Source: Lachnoclostridium sp. UBA5890 (GTDB taxonomy: Bacteria > Bacillota > Clostridia > Lachnospirales > Lachnospiraceae). From it: DNA of 28,803 nucleotides. The stretch lies in assembly GCA_002431395.1 (NCBI GenBank), contig DJEU01000009.1, positions 35,232-64,034 of the forward strand, given 5' to 3'. Shown piece by piece: positions 1 to 7,604 of the stretch. The translations under genes were made by a program, and so were the position numbers. The first letter of the stretch is position 1; each line of letters starts with the position of its first letter. The notes beneath the pieces are model-generated. The model did not search any database. It worked only from the letters and a program-made list of their open reading frames with translations, and had not been told where the DNA came from.

Positions 1-75
1 ATGAGCATTTTTAGCCTTGTCAAAGGCGAGAAAGAACACGAAGTGTTCGAAATGCGAATGGGGAGTGAGACCTGA
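1..75 (+). other. Short open frame at the window edge (24 codons), doubtful gene
   Basis: A 24-codon frame begins with ATG at the first base and ends at TGA. The peptide starts MSIFSLVKGEKEHEVF and ends MGSET, with no recognisable domain. Nothing upstream is visible, so a ribosome binding site cannot be judged. The frame contains a perfect hairpin, GAACAC-gaa-GTGTTC (34-48). The composition looks more like a small intergenic repeat or gene remnant than an ordinary gene. It could also be the start of an unrelated frame created by where the window was cut. Confidence 0.2.
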
Positions 76-109
76 ATAGTTACATCAAAAACATAATTAT
101 TATATACTA

Positions 110-1219
110 TCAGTCTGAAAAAATCAATGCAAAAAGTCGAGAAGTTGCATTTCCGTCTAAAAGCGGAAAATTTTCTCTGACAAAGGATTCTTTTCGCTGA
201 TACTTCTGTTCTTTCAGACAAGCAAGCAGTTCCTCTTGTGTCTCAATAACCGGACCGGGCACAAAAGAACGGTAATCCCGGTAAAAACTTCTTCCTGTCT
301 GCTCAAATTCTTTCAGATCATACGCATAAAACAGCATCGGCCGTTCCAGCAGGCAGTATTCAAATACAATCGAAGAATAATCCGTGATCAATACTTCTGC
401 CGCTGCAAGAAGTGTCGCGATCTCCGGATATTCAGACACATTGTAAATGCCTTTTTCCTGCCATCCCACTAATGTCTCTTTTAAATGAGAAGCAATGTGC
501 GGATGAAGGCGAATAAAGAGCACATCCTCTTTTCCTAAACTGTCTGCCACTTTCTGCAGATCCAGATGCAGTTTCGGGTCTGCCACTTCCGCATCTCGAA
601 ATGTCGGTGCATATAAAATGCATCGTTTTCTCTTCATCTCCGGATAATCCCTGTAAAACTGTTCTATTTTTTGTGTCAGATATTGTTCATCAAGCATCAG
701 ATCCGTACGTGGATTTCCTACCACATAAATCCGGGAAGGATCTACCGCAAAGGCACTCGCATACTCTTTTTTCACGGCTTCGGAATTGACGATCAAATGC
801 GTGATTCTCTGGTTTGCACGGTACTCCAGTTTTTTCAAGGCCCCGGTATTGACATCTTGGCCAAATCGTTTGATCGTGCCTGTTCCATGCCAAAGCTGAA
901 CGACTTTTACATTTTTCCCAAAATGCAAGTAAGCCATCGGTAGAAACTCATTATCCAGAAAAACATATGATGCGGTCGCAAGGTGATAAGCCTTTTTCAC
1001 GAAAAAATCTACCGGTCTGCGGATTGTATTTTTCCTTGTAAACCAGATCTGCTCATATTCCGGCTTTTCCTCTTTCAGCCGTTTGGAAACAATTCCAATA
1101 TTTCCCTCCGGTCCGGCATCATGTGTCGCCACCAAAAAAATTTTGTTTTCCTTGCGCGGACAAAGCCGGAATAAATGAAAAAACAATGCAAACAACAGAT
1201 ATCCTGCCTGTTTTATCAT
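110..1219 (-). CDS. CDP-glycerol glycerophosphotransferase family protein (TagB/TagF type)
   Basis: This 369-residue protein is predicted to transfer glycerol phosphate from CDP-glycerol to a lipid-linked or polymer acceptor at the inner face of the membrane, as in wall teichoic acid or glycerol-phosphate-decorated polysaccharide synthesis. The N-terminus has a hydrophobic stretch (YLLFALFFHLF) that could associate with the membrane. Family hallmarks are visible: VQLWHGTGTIKRFG near residue 110 and LITDYSSIVFEYCLLERP in the C-terminal half, which form the nucleotide and phosphate binding site. The length matches single-domain TagB-like enzymes rather than the longer TagF polymerase, so primase versus polymerase cannot be decided. 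Its ATG overlaps the tagD stop by four bases (ATGA), showing translational coupling as the last gene of a four-gene operon. No strong terminator is seen after it. Confidence 0.9.
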   Translation of the reverse strand: MIKQAGYLLFALFFHLFRLCPRKENKIFLVATHDAGPEGNIGIVSKRLKEEKPEYEQIWFTRKNTIRRPVDFFVKKAYHLATASYVFLDNEFLPMAYLHFGKNVKVVQLWHGTGTIKRFGQDVNTGALKKLEYRANQRITHLIVNSEAVKKEYASAFAVDPSRIYVVGNPRTDLMLDEQYLTQKIEQFYRDYPEMKRKRCILYAPTFRDAEVADPKLHLDLQKVADSLGKEDVLFIRLHPHIASHLKETLVGWQEKGIYNVSEYPEIATLLAAAEVLITDYSSIVFEYCLLERPMLFYAYDLKEFEQTGRSFYRDYRSFVPGPVIETQEELLACLKEQKYQRKESFVRENFPLLDGNATSRLFALIFSD

Positions 1220-1617
1220 GCCTCACTCTTCCCCAATCCAAGATCCTGTTTTATTTTCGATGTGGAGATTCCCTCGGTTCTTGGAAGATATACCACTTCA
1301 CAGTAATCTTTCAGGAAGTCAAATTTTCCTTTCCAGTCGTCTCCCATAACAAAAACATCTACCTTATTATTCACTACATCATCAATTTTCTGTTCCCATG
1401 TGTATTCCGGAAGCACTTCGTCTACATATTTAATTGCTTCCAAGATAATTTTGCGGTCTTCATAGGAATGATAGGCTTTTTTGCCTTTGATCGCATTAAA
1501 TTCATCGCTGGACAATACGACGATCAGATAATCGCCAAGTTCTTTTGCCCGGCGCAGCAGATTGATATGTCCTACATGCAGCAAATCATAAGTTCCGTAA
1601 GTAATTACTTTTTTCAT
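1216..1617 (-). CDS. tagD: Glycerol-3-phosphate cytidylyltransferase
   Basis: This 133-residue cytoplasmic enzyme makes CDP-glycerol from CTP and glycerol 3-phosphate, the activated donor used by the glycerophosphotransferase encoded next. The sequence opens with the cytidylyltransferase fold signature VITYGTYDLLHVGH, including the HxGH catalytic motif (HVGH). It carries the second signature RTEGISTSKI near the C-terminus, which contacts the nucleotide. The length is that of TagD/TarD proteins (about 130 residues). The start is supported by GGAGG nine to ten bases upstream (CGGAGGGTAAAAAAG before ATG). It is third in the operon after the ABC transporter genes and overlaps the next gene by four bases. 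The assignment is secure; only the final polymer is unknown. Confidence 0.95.
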   Translation of the reverse strand: MKKVITYGTYDLLHVGHINLLRRAKELGDYLIVVLSSDEFNAIKGKKAYHSYEDRKIILEAIKYVDEVLPEYTWEQKIDDVVNNKVDVFVMGDDWKGKFDFLKDYCEVVYLPRTEGISTSKIKQDLGLGKSEA

Positions 1618-1647
1618 CTTTTTTACCCTCCGTAATTAAAAACTTGA

Positions 1648-2406
1648 TTAATCTTCCCGTTCCATCCCCAGCTTCTCATCATACAGATCGACGATATCTT
1701 CCACCTCGCCCTGTGCGATCAGACGGCCATGTTCCAGTAAAATTCCTTTGTTACACATTCGCAGTACCTGATCCGTCGAGTGAGATACAAATAAAACGGT
1801 AACTCCTTTATCAAACATACTCTGTATTCTCGCTTCGCATTTTTTCCGGAAGCGTTTATCTCCTACACTAAGAACCTCATCCAGTATGAGTATTTCCGGT
1901 TCTACTACTGTAGCAATAGAGAATCCAAGTCTTGCTTTCATACCGGACGAATAGTTTTTGATCGGAACATCGATAAATTTCCCAAGTTCCGAAAACTCTA
2001 CAATATCTTTGTATTTTTTATCGATAAATTCTTTACTGTACCCAAGAACGGCTCCATACAGATAAATATTCTCCGCTCCGGTATACTGTTTATCAAATCC
2101 GGCACCCAGTTCCAGAAGCGGAACGATCTTTCCGTTGCATTTTACCGTTCCCTCCGTCGGTTTGAGCACGCCGGCAATGACCTTAAGCAGTGTACTTTTT
2201 CCCGCACCATTGAGTCCCATGATTCCCACGCGGTCACCGCGTTTGATCTCAAAATTCACATCTTTCAATGCCCAGAACTCCTGATACATCAATTCTTTTT
2301 TCAGCATTTTAATGACATATTCTTTTATATTATCTACTTTCTGCGAGCTCAGATTAAATTTCATACTCACATGTTCCACAGATAATGCGGTCTTCTTACT
2401 TGCCAT
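1648..2406 (-). CDS. tagH: Polysaccharide/teichoic acid export ABC transporter, ATP-binding protein (TagH type)
   Basis: This 252-residue ATPase would power export of a lipid-linked polymer with the permease encoded just upstream. The Walker A motif GLNGAGKST is at residues 64-72. The ABC signature appears as YSSGMKARL, a form typical of the TagH/Wzt/RfbB export subfamily, and the Walker B motif is EILILDEV. The N-terminal segment before the Walker A region (VSMKFNLSSQKVDNIKEYV) is the extension usual in this subfamily. It lacks the long C-terminal region of Bacillus TagH and the carbohydrate-binding domain of some Wzt proteins, so it is a minimal ATPase. A GGAGG sequence lies ten bases before the ATG. 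Neighbouring tagD and a glycerophosphotransferase favour a teichoic-acid-like cargo over O-antigen. Confidence 0.9.
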   Translation of the reverse strand: MASKKTALSVEHVSMKFNLSSQKVDNIKEYVIKMLKKELMYQEFWALKDVNFEIKRGDRVGIMGLNGAGKSTLLKVIAGVLKPTEGTVKCNGKIVPLLELGAGFDKQYTGAENIYLYGAVLGYSKEFIDKKYKDIVEFSELGKFIDVPIKNYSSGMKARLGFSIATVVEPEILILDEVLSVGDKRFRKKCEARIQSMFDKGVTVLFVSHSTDQVLRMCNKGILLEHGRLIAQGEVEDIVDLYDEKLGMERED

Positions 2407-2436
2407 TTTCTTCCATCCTCCATTGACAATTTCAAA

Positions 2437-3249
2437 TTAAATATTAAGTATAAAGGTATCCTGTTTTTTATAAAACATAAACATTCCCAGTAAAAAGGCT
2501 ACAATACTTACTCCAAAGGTATATCCAAGAAGTACCATATCAAAATGCTGTCCAAACAATGCCCGGCGGAAATTATCGATAATACCATACAAAGGATTGA
2601 TTTTGATAAGCATACCGCCTGCTCCTTTCAATCTGCTTGCAAAATAGAAAATCGCACTGCAGTACATGATCAGCATCAGCATAACGCTCCATAAATATTC
2701 AATATCACGGAAGAATACACAAAGCGTAGCTAAGATCAGCCCGACACCAATTGACAGGATCAAAAGGTTCAAAAGCGGAATCACTGTTAAAAACATATTT
2801 GCATTCATCGGAGCCTGATAAGAGCCGGTTGCCATAAAGAACAGCATAACGCCTACCAACACCACCAAAGAGATCAAAAAGATCACGAAATTGGATAAAA
2901 TCCCCGACAAGGGATACATATATTTCGGAACATACACTTTTTTGATCATCGCACTGTTTGCGCGGATCGACTTCATCGCACTATTCGTCGAGGAAGAGAA
3001 AAAGGAATACAGCAGTCGTCCGGTCAGTACATAAACCGGAAATGGAACGCCGGCAAATGCCTTGTCTTGTGCTGTTCTTCCAAGCAAATTTCCAAACACA
3101 ACGCTCAATACGATCATCGTAAGAAGCGGTTCGATCAGAGTCCACAATATTCCCAGATACGATCTGCGGTATTTTAATTTAATGTTTTTCTTAGCCAGTT
3201 CTCCTAATAAATATCGATATCTGTTGAAGTTTTTTAAAACCTGCGACAT
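2437..3249 (-). CDS. tagG: Polysaccharide/teichoic acid export ABC transporter permease (TagG type)
   Basis: This integral membrane protein of about 270 residues belongs to the ABC-2 type permease family that exports teichoic acids or capsule. It begins with the amphipathic segment expected for the family (YRYLLGELAKKNIKLKYRRS), followed by SYLGILWTLIEPLL, a hallmark of the group. About six hydrophobic segments follow, and the tail FYKKQDTFIL is typical of polysaccharide permeases. An in-frame ATG lies further upstream at 3291, but it has no ribosome binding site and sits only about 13 bases after the predicted transcription start. The ATG at 3249 has AAAGGATGG ten bases upstream, so I prefer it. 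A third ATG at 3258 is possible. It is the first gene of the operon, with its ATPase 30 bases downstream. Confidence 0.88.
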   Translation of the reverse strand: MSQVLKNFNRYRYLLGELAKKNIKLKYRRSYLGILWTLIEPLLTMIVLSVVFGNLLGRTAQDKAFAGVPFPVYVLTGRLLYSFFSSSTNSAMKSIRANSAMIKKVYVPKYMYPLSGILSNFVIFLISLVVLVGVMLFFMATGSYQAPMNANMFLTVIPLLNLLILSIGVGLILATLCVFFRDIEYLWSVMLMLIMYCSAIFYFASRLKGAGGMLIKINPLYGIIDNFRRALFGQHFDMVLLGYTFGVSIVAFLLGMFMFYKKQDTFILNI

Positions 3250-3310
3250 AGTATCCATACCATCCTTTTTTAATCTTTTATCGTTGCTCATTTATATTTT
3301 CAATCATTTG

Positions 3311-3340
3311 ATTATATCACTATTCGTCCTACTTCGTCAA
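3311..3340 (-). promoter_or_regulatory. SigmaA promoter for the teichoic-acid-like operon
   Basis: On the minus strand, TTGACG (3335-3340) and TATAAT (3311-3316) are separated by 18 bases. The predicted start of transcription is near 3304. This makes the upstream ATG at 3291 nearly leaderless and supports the downstream start at 3249. It faces away from the carboxyltransferase promoter about 30 bases away. Confidence 0.7.
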
Positions 3341-3367
3341 CCACATTATTTTTTAATTAACAAAAGA

Positions 3368-3398
3368 TTGACATATTTGACGCGTATGGTATTATTAT
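3368..3398 (+). promoter_or_regulatory. Probable sigmaA promoter for the carboxyltransferase/MBOAT operon
   Basis: A perfect TTGACA (3368-3373) is followed 19 bases later by TATTAT (3393-3398), one mismatch from the -10 consensus. The spacing is longer than the ideal 17, so activity may be moderate or activator-dependent. The resulting leader would be about 40 bases before the ATG at 3448. Confidence 0.5.
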
Positions 3399-3447
3399 AT
3401 TTGTGAATTTATGCATCTTAATGAAAACAAAGAATGGAGAAATGAAC

Positions 3448-4959
3448 ATGTATAACATGGAAAAGCAACACAAACTTGGTAAATTACATGCATTAGAGCG
3501 GATCTGTCTTCTGCTTGATGAAGATTCTTTCCGCGAAATCGGTTCTAATATTACGAACCTTGAGGATGCCTTCAATATTAAAAAGGGTCAATTCCCATAC
3601 GATGGTGTAATTACCGGATATGGTACCATTGGTGGAAAAAAAGTCGTTATTTATTCGGAAGACTTTACCGTAATCGGTGGTACTCTTGGAAAGCAGCACG
3701 GATTTAAAATTGCAAATGCCATTAAAATGGCGATTGAAAACCGTTGTCCGGTCATCGGCATTAACGATTCCGGCGGTGCCCGTATTCAGGAAGGTGTAAA
3801 CGCCCTTGCCGGTTATGGTGAAATCTTCTATTACAATACGATGGCTTCCGGTTATATTCCTCAGATTTCGATCATTGCCGGAAACTGTGCCGGCGGTGCA
3901 GTATACAGTCCGGGAATCACAGACTTTATCTTTGTGATCGACGACATCAGCCAGATGTTTGTAACCGGACCAAAGGTTATCAAAAGCGTAACCAACGAAG
4001 ATATTACAGCTTCCGCTCTCGGAGGCGCAAATGTTCACGCACAGCGCAGCGGTGTGGCTCATTTCCACAGTCCTTCCGAAAAAGAATGCTTCAAAAAAGT
4101 ACGTAAGCTGCTGGATGTAATTCCTCACTGCTATAAAGACGGATGTATTCATACAAAACCACATACTCCTCTTCTTCCTTATAATAAGGGAATGCAGTTC
4201 AATGAATCCCTGGCAGATATCATTCCGGAAAAGAGCAACCAGTCCTATGATATCCACGATGTTATCAATGGCATCATTGATGAGAATTCTTTCGTAGAAG
4301 TACAGGAAGAATTTGCCAGAAATGTAGTTGTCGGATTTGGACGTTTGAAAGGAATTGCCGTAGGTATCGTATCCAACCAGCCAAATTATATGGCCGGCGT
4401 TTTGGACTGCGATTCCAGTGATAAGGCTGCCCGCTTTATCCGCTACTGCGACGCTTACAACATTCCGATCATTACCTTGACTGACGTTCCGGGATTCCTT
4501 CCGGGAAAAGACCAGGAATACAAAGGAATCATCCGTCATGGTGCAAAACTGCTCTACGCTTATTCGGAAGCGACAACGATCAAGATCAATGTCATTCTGC
4601 GTAAAGCCTACGGTGGTGCGTACATCGCCATGAGCAGCAAACATCTTCGTTCGGATTTTGTTTACGCATGGCCAACTGCCGAAATCGCAGTTATGGGTGC
4701 CGATGGTGCCGCTGATATCTTATACGGCAAAAAGATGAAGGGAATGAATCCGGCTGAAAAAGCTGCCTTCCGCCAGGAAAAAATCGATGAATACAATGAG
4801 AAATTCATGAATCCTGGAATTGCATCGATGCATGGCTATGTGGATGAGATCATCAAGCCGGAGGCTACGAGAGAACGCTTGTATGGTGATATCCTGATGT
4901 TGTCCGATAAACGCTCCGTCGATGGCGTTCATAAAAAACACGGCAACATTCCATTGTAA
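3448..4959 (+). CDS. Biotin-dependent carboxyltransferase subunit (PccB/MmdA family)
   Basis: This protein of about 503 residues is an acyl-CoA carboxyltransferase of the type found in propionyl-CoA carboxylase (PccB) and methylmalonyl-CoA decarboxylase (MmdA). It moves a carboxyl group between biotin and an acyl-CoA such as propionyl- or acetyl-CoA. Two crotonase-like halves are visible: the first has DSGGAR (107-112) and CAGGAVYSPG (from 147), the second has AYGGAYIAM (from 387). These glycine pairs form the two oxyanion holes. The C-terminal KKHGNIPL is typical of MmdA. The start at 3448 is chosen because GGAG lies eight bases upstream; in-frame GTG (3403) and ATG (3421) codons are less well placed. 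No biotin carrier, biotin carboxylase or membrane decarboxylase subunit is in the window, so partner and direction are unknown. It is followed 36 bases later by an MBOAT gene, an unusual neighbour. Confidence 0.9.
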   Translation: MYNMEKQHKLGKLHALERICLLLDEDSFREIGSNITNLEDAFNIKKGQFPYDGVITGYGTIGGKKVVIYSEDFTVIGGTLGKQHGFKIANAIKMAIENRCPVIGINDSGGARIQEGVNALAGYGEIFYYNTMASGYIPQISIIAGNCAGGAVYSPGITDFIFVIDDISQMFVTGPKVIKSVTNEDITASALGGANVHAQRSGVAHFHSPSEKECFKKVRKLLDVIPHCYKDGCIHTKPHTPLLPYNKGMQFNESLADIIPEKSNQSYDIHDVINGIIDENSFVEVQEEFARNVVVGFGRLKGIAVGIVSNQPNYMAGVLDCDSSDKAARFIRYCDAYNIPIITLTDVPGFLPGKDQEYKGIIRHGAKLLYAYSEATTIKINVILRKAYGGAYIAMSSKHLRSDFVYAWPTAEIAVMGADGAADILYGKKMKGMNPAEKAAFRQEKIDEYNEKFMNPGIASMHGYVDEIIKPEATRERLYGDILMLSDKRSVDGVHKKHGNIPL

Positions 4960-4995
4960 AATACACATTAACCACGTTGATTTAAGGAGTTTATC

Positions 4996-6408
4996 ATGAT
5001 TTTTTCAACTTACCAATTTGTACTTATTTTTCTGCCAATTACTTTTTGCGGCTATTTTCTCTTGCAGCACTTTAAGTATCAAACATTGGCAAAGATCTGG
5101 CTTGTACTGGCTTCCTTTTACTTCTACGCACAGGGAAGTCCGGATTTCTTCCCGTTCTTTCTGGGAAGTGTAGTCGGTAACTATTTAGTCGGAAATGCAC
5201 TCAGCAAATTGCAGGGCCAGGAACACCGTATTGAGCGCGGTCTGTTATTTGCTGCCGGTATTCTTGCAAACGTCGGTTTGCTTGGTTACTACAAATACAC
5301 CGATTTCTTTATCAAGAATGTAAACTTCATTGCAGGAACCCATATTCCTCTGCAGCATATCATTCTTCCAATCGGTATTTCTTTCTTCACGTTCCAGTTG
5401 ATTGCCTTTTTGGTCGACTCGTTCCGTGGAGAAACAAAGAACTATGATATCATCGATTATCTGCTGTTTATTACCTTTTTCCCACAGTTGATCGTCGGAC
5501 CGATCATCCACCACGCAGAAATCGTTCCTCAGTTTGAAGATGAGAAAAACCACCGTTTAAATTTTGACAATGTAGCGCTTGGTATCTTCATCTTTTCGAT
5601 CGGATGTTTCAAAAAAATGATGCTTGCCGATCCCCTTACGACAGACGCGCAGGGATTTTTCAATAATGTAAACAATCATCTGCCGTTTATTCAGTCCTGG
5701 TTCCATTCTATCGAGTATACCGTATCCTACTATTTCGACCTTTCCGGATACGCAGATATGGCGATCGGACTTGGCTGGATGTTTAACATCAAGATTCCAC
5801 AGAACTTTAACTCACCATACAAAGCAAAAGACTTCCAGGAATACTGGCAGAGATGGCACATGACACTCTCCCGTTTCCTGAGTTCTTACATTTTCCGAAA
5901 TGTGTACCGCCGTGGTGTCAAATACCGTAACTATTATGTCGCTTCCATGTGTACATTCTTTGTTTCCGGTTTCTGGCATGGTGCCGGCTGGACATTCGTT
6001 GTATGGGGAATTGTAAATGGTATTTTAGTTTGTATCGCTTCTTACCGTAACAAACACAATATGAAAACACCATTGTGGCTCGGTATTCCACTGACCTTTA
6101 TCCTCGCTGTTTTTGTCCGTGTGTTGTTTGTATCAAACACCTTTACAGATGCCTGGTATGTGCTTCGTGGAATGTTTAACTTCTCCACCCTGCATTTGTC
6201 AGCGATCAAAGATGCTTTAATGGATAACTGGGAAATGTGGCTGTTGAACCTGTTTGGACTTGCCATCTGCTGGTTTGCTCCGACAACAAAGAAAATGACC
6301 GAACATTTCAAACCAAACTGGAAATACCTGCTGTATGCTGCTACACTGCTTATCATTTGTCTTCTCAACATGGACAAAGTAGTACAGTTTCTTTACTTCC
6401 AGTTCTAA
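4996..6408 (+). CDS. MBOAT family O-acyltransferase (AlgI/DltB-like)
   Basis: This 470-residue polytopic membrane protein belongs to the AlgI/DltB branch of membrane-bound O-acyltransferases. These channel an acyl group across the membrane to an extracellular polymer: acetyl for alginate, D-alanyl for teichoic acid. Conserved motifs are NFNSPYKAKDFQEYWQRWHM, with His288, and SGFWHGAGWTF, with the expected catalytic His328. About ten hydrophobic segments are visible, and the length fits the family. The ribosome binding site AAGGAG precedes the ATG. No DltA/DltC activation genes accompany it, so D-alanylation is unlikely; the two SGNH-like proteins encoded immediately downstream resemble the AlgJ/AlgX or DltD partners of such systems. 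The acceptor could be the polymer made by the divergent teichoic-acid-like operon. That link is inference. Confidence 0.92.
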   Translation: MIFSTYQFVLIFLPITFCGYFLLQHFKYQTLAKIWLVLASFYFYAQGSPDFFPFFLGSVVGNYLVGNALSKLQGQEHRIERGLLFAAGILANVGLLGYYKYTDFFIKNVNFIAGTHIPLQHIILPIGISFFTFQLIAFLVDSFRGETKNYDIIDYLLFITFFPQLIVGPIIHHAEIVPQFEDEKNHRLNFDNVALGIFIFSIGCFKKMMLADPLTTDAQGFFNNVNNHLPFIQSWFHSIEYTVSYYFDLSGYADMAIGLGWMFNIKIPQNFNSPYKAKDFQEYWQRWHMTLSRFLSSYIFRNVYRRGVKYRNYYVASMCTFFVSGFWHGAGWTFVVWGIVNGILVCIASYRNKHNMKTPLWLGIPLTFILAVFVRVLFVSNTFTDAWYVLRGMFNFSTLHLSAIKDALMDNWEMWLLNLFGLAICWFAPTTKKMTEHFKPNWKYLLYAATLLIICLLNMDKVVQFLYFQF

Positions 6409-6431
6409 TTTAAAAGAAAGGGTTGACGATA

Positions 6432-7583
6432 ATGAATTCAAAAAAATGGACAATCAGTTTTGTCATAATAATCCTCATATGTCTTCTCTTTATTGTAAGT
6501 GTCAACTTCTTTGTTGATCCTTATGGTTATTTTAGAGCTCAAAAAGGCGAGAACTACACGATGGATGAAGAAGATTATCTGCGCGAACAAAAAGCAGAGC
6601 ATATCAAATATCATGGTGATGAATACGATGCCTTTTTGGTGGGCGGTTCCAAAGCAGGAGCTATCCACAGTGACAAATTATCCGAGATTGATGGCTACAA
6701 GTATTATAACTGCTGGCTTTTGTCCGGAAATTTTGAAGATTATTACAATTATTGTAAATACATTATCAATACGGCGCATCCAAAAAAGATCCTTCTTCAC
6801 ATCTCTACTTCTGAGATTGCGCAGTTTGACCGTGAAGCCAAGGGAGACATTTATGAGATTCCTGCCGTTATGAGTGGAAATTCCAAAGTGGCAGAGGTTA
6901 CAAAATTCTTATTCAAAAACCTCTCTGTCAGCTGGGATACCATTACCAAAAAAGAGGATTCTTACCCGGTTGAAAAGACCGGCGAGAGAAATCTTACCAA
7001 ATACTATGCGTACTACCGTGATCACAAAGATACGACCACCTATTATGACTATTTGATGAAAGCCCAGGTGGATCCTTATCTTCCTCGTCTGATCAACGGG
7101 ACAAAAGATAAGACCGATTTGGTAAATTCCAATATTTCGTATTTGAAAAAGATCAAACAGCTTTGTGATAAAAACAACGTAGAATTAAATGTATTTCTTG
7201 GTTCCCTTTTCATCGGCGAAATGGTTGGATATGAAGGAAACAGTTTTTACAACTGGCTTACACAAATGGTAGAGATTACCGGCGGTCTCTGGTGCTTTAA
7301 TAATTACAATGACCTTGTATACAATCCATTTAATTATTATAATGCCAGACATTATTATTACGAGATGGGAGATCTTATGATTGACCGTATGAGCGGCAAA
7401 CAGACCGGATACAATGATTTTGGTGTCTATCTCACACCGGATAATATCGCTTCCGAGATTGCCACCCGCCGTGCAAAAACCGACGAAATCCGCGAGTATT
7501 ATAAGAAAACCGGAACTATCCCTCTTCGTGATTATGATGATGCATCGAATATCACAAGAGACAGCCAGTACCTGAACAACTAA
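6432..7583 (+). CDS. Membrane-anchored SGNH-like protein, copy 1 (MBOAT partner; Asp replaced by Asn)
   Basis: This 383-residue protein has an N-terminal transmembrane anchor (residues about 8-27) with the bulk predicted outside the membrane. I do not recognise a named family, but the layout matches SGNH-hydrolase-like partners of MBOAT acyltransferases such as DltD or AlgJ/AlgX. A small-residue turn, GGSKAG, places Ser73 as candidate nucleophile, STSEI follows a predicted beta strand, and YNARHYYYEMGDLMID contains His307 as candidate catalytic base. The Asp of the expected D-x-x-H motif is Asn304 here, whereas the next gene has Asp304. The ATG at 6432 is preferred because GAAAGGG lies nine bases upstream; a TTG three codons earlier follows that site directly. 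It is 23 bases after the MBOAT gene and about half identical to its downstream neighbour, a clear tandem duplication. Confidence 0.85.
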   Translation: MNSKKWTISFVIIILICLLFIVSVNFFVDPYGYFRAQKGENYTMDEEDYLREQKAEHIKYHGDEYDAFLVGGSKAGAIHSDKLSEIDGYKYYNCWLLSGNFEDYYNYCKYIINTAHPKKILLHISTSEIAQFDREAKGDIYEIPAVMSGNSKVAEVTKFLFKNLSVSWDTITKKEDSYPVEKTGERNLTKYYAYYRDHKDTTTYYDYLMKAQVDPYLPRLINGTKDKTDLVNSNISYLKKIKQLCDKNNVELNVFLGSLFIGEMVGYEGNSFYNWLTQMVEITGGLWCFNNYNDLVYNPFNYYNARHYYYEMGDLMIDRMSGKQTGYNDFGVYLTPDNIASEIATRRAKTDEIREYYKKTGTIPLRDYDDASNITRDSQYLNN

Positions 7584-7604
7584 TACAGAAAGGTTAGATC
7601 TTTT

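Noticed and set aside
43..60. GTGTTCGAAATGC resembles a tRNA T-arm
   Set aside because: No anticodon or D-arm can be built upstream within the window and the pairing is the simple GAACAC/GTGTTC hairpin.
60..80. GAGACCTGAATAG recalls part of a TPP riboswitch
   Set aside because: The CUGAGA element and the long P1/P3 structure are absent and no thiamine gene follows.
3493..4644. 383-codon open frame on the minus strand
   Set aside because: It lies wholly inside the carboxyltransferase gene, whose protein is clearly conserved; the antisense translation shows no family features.
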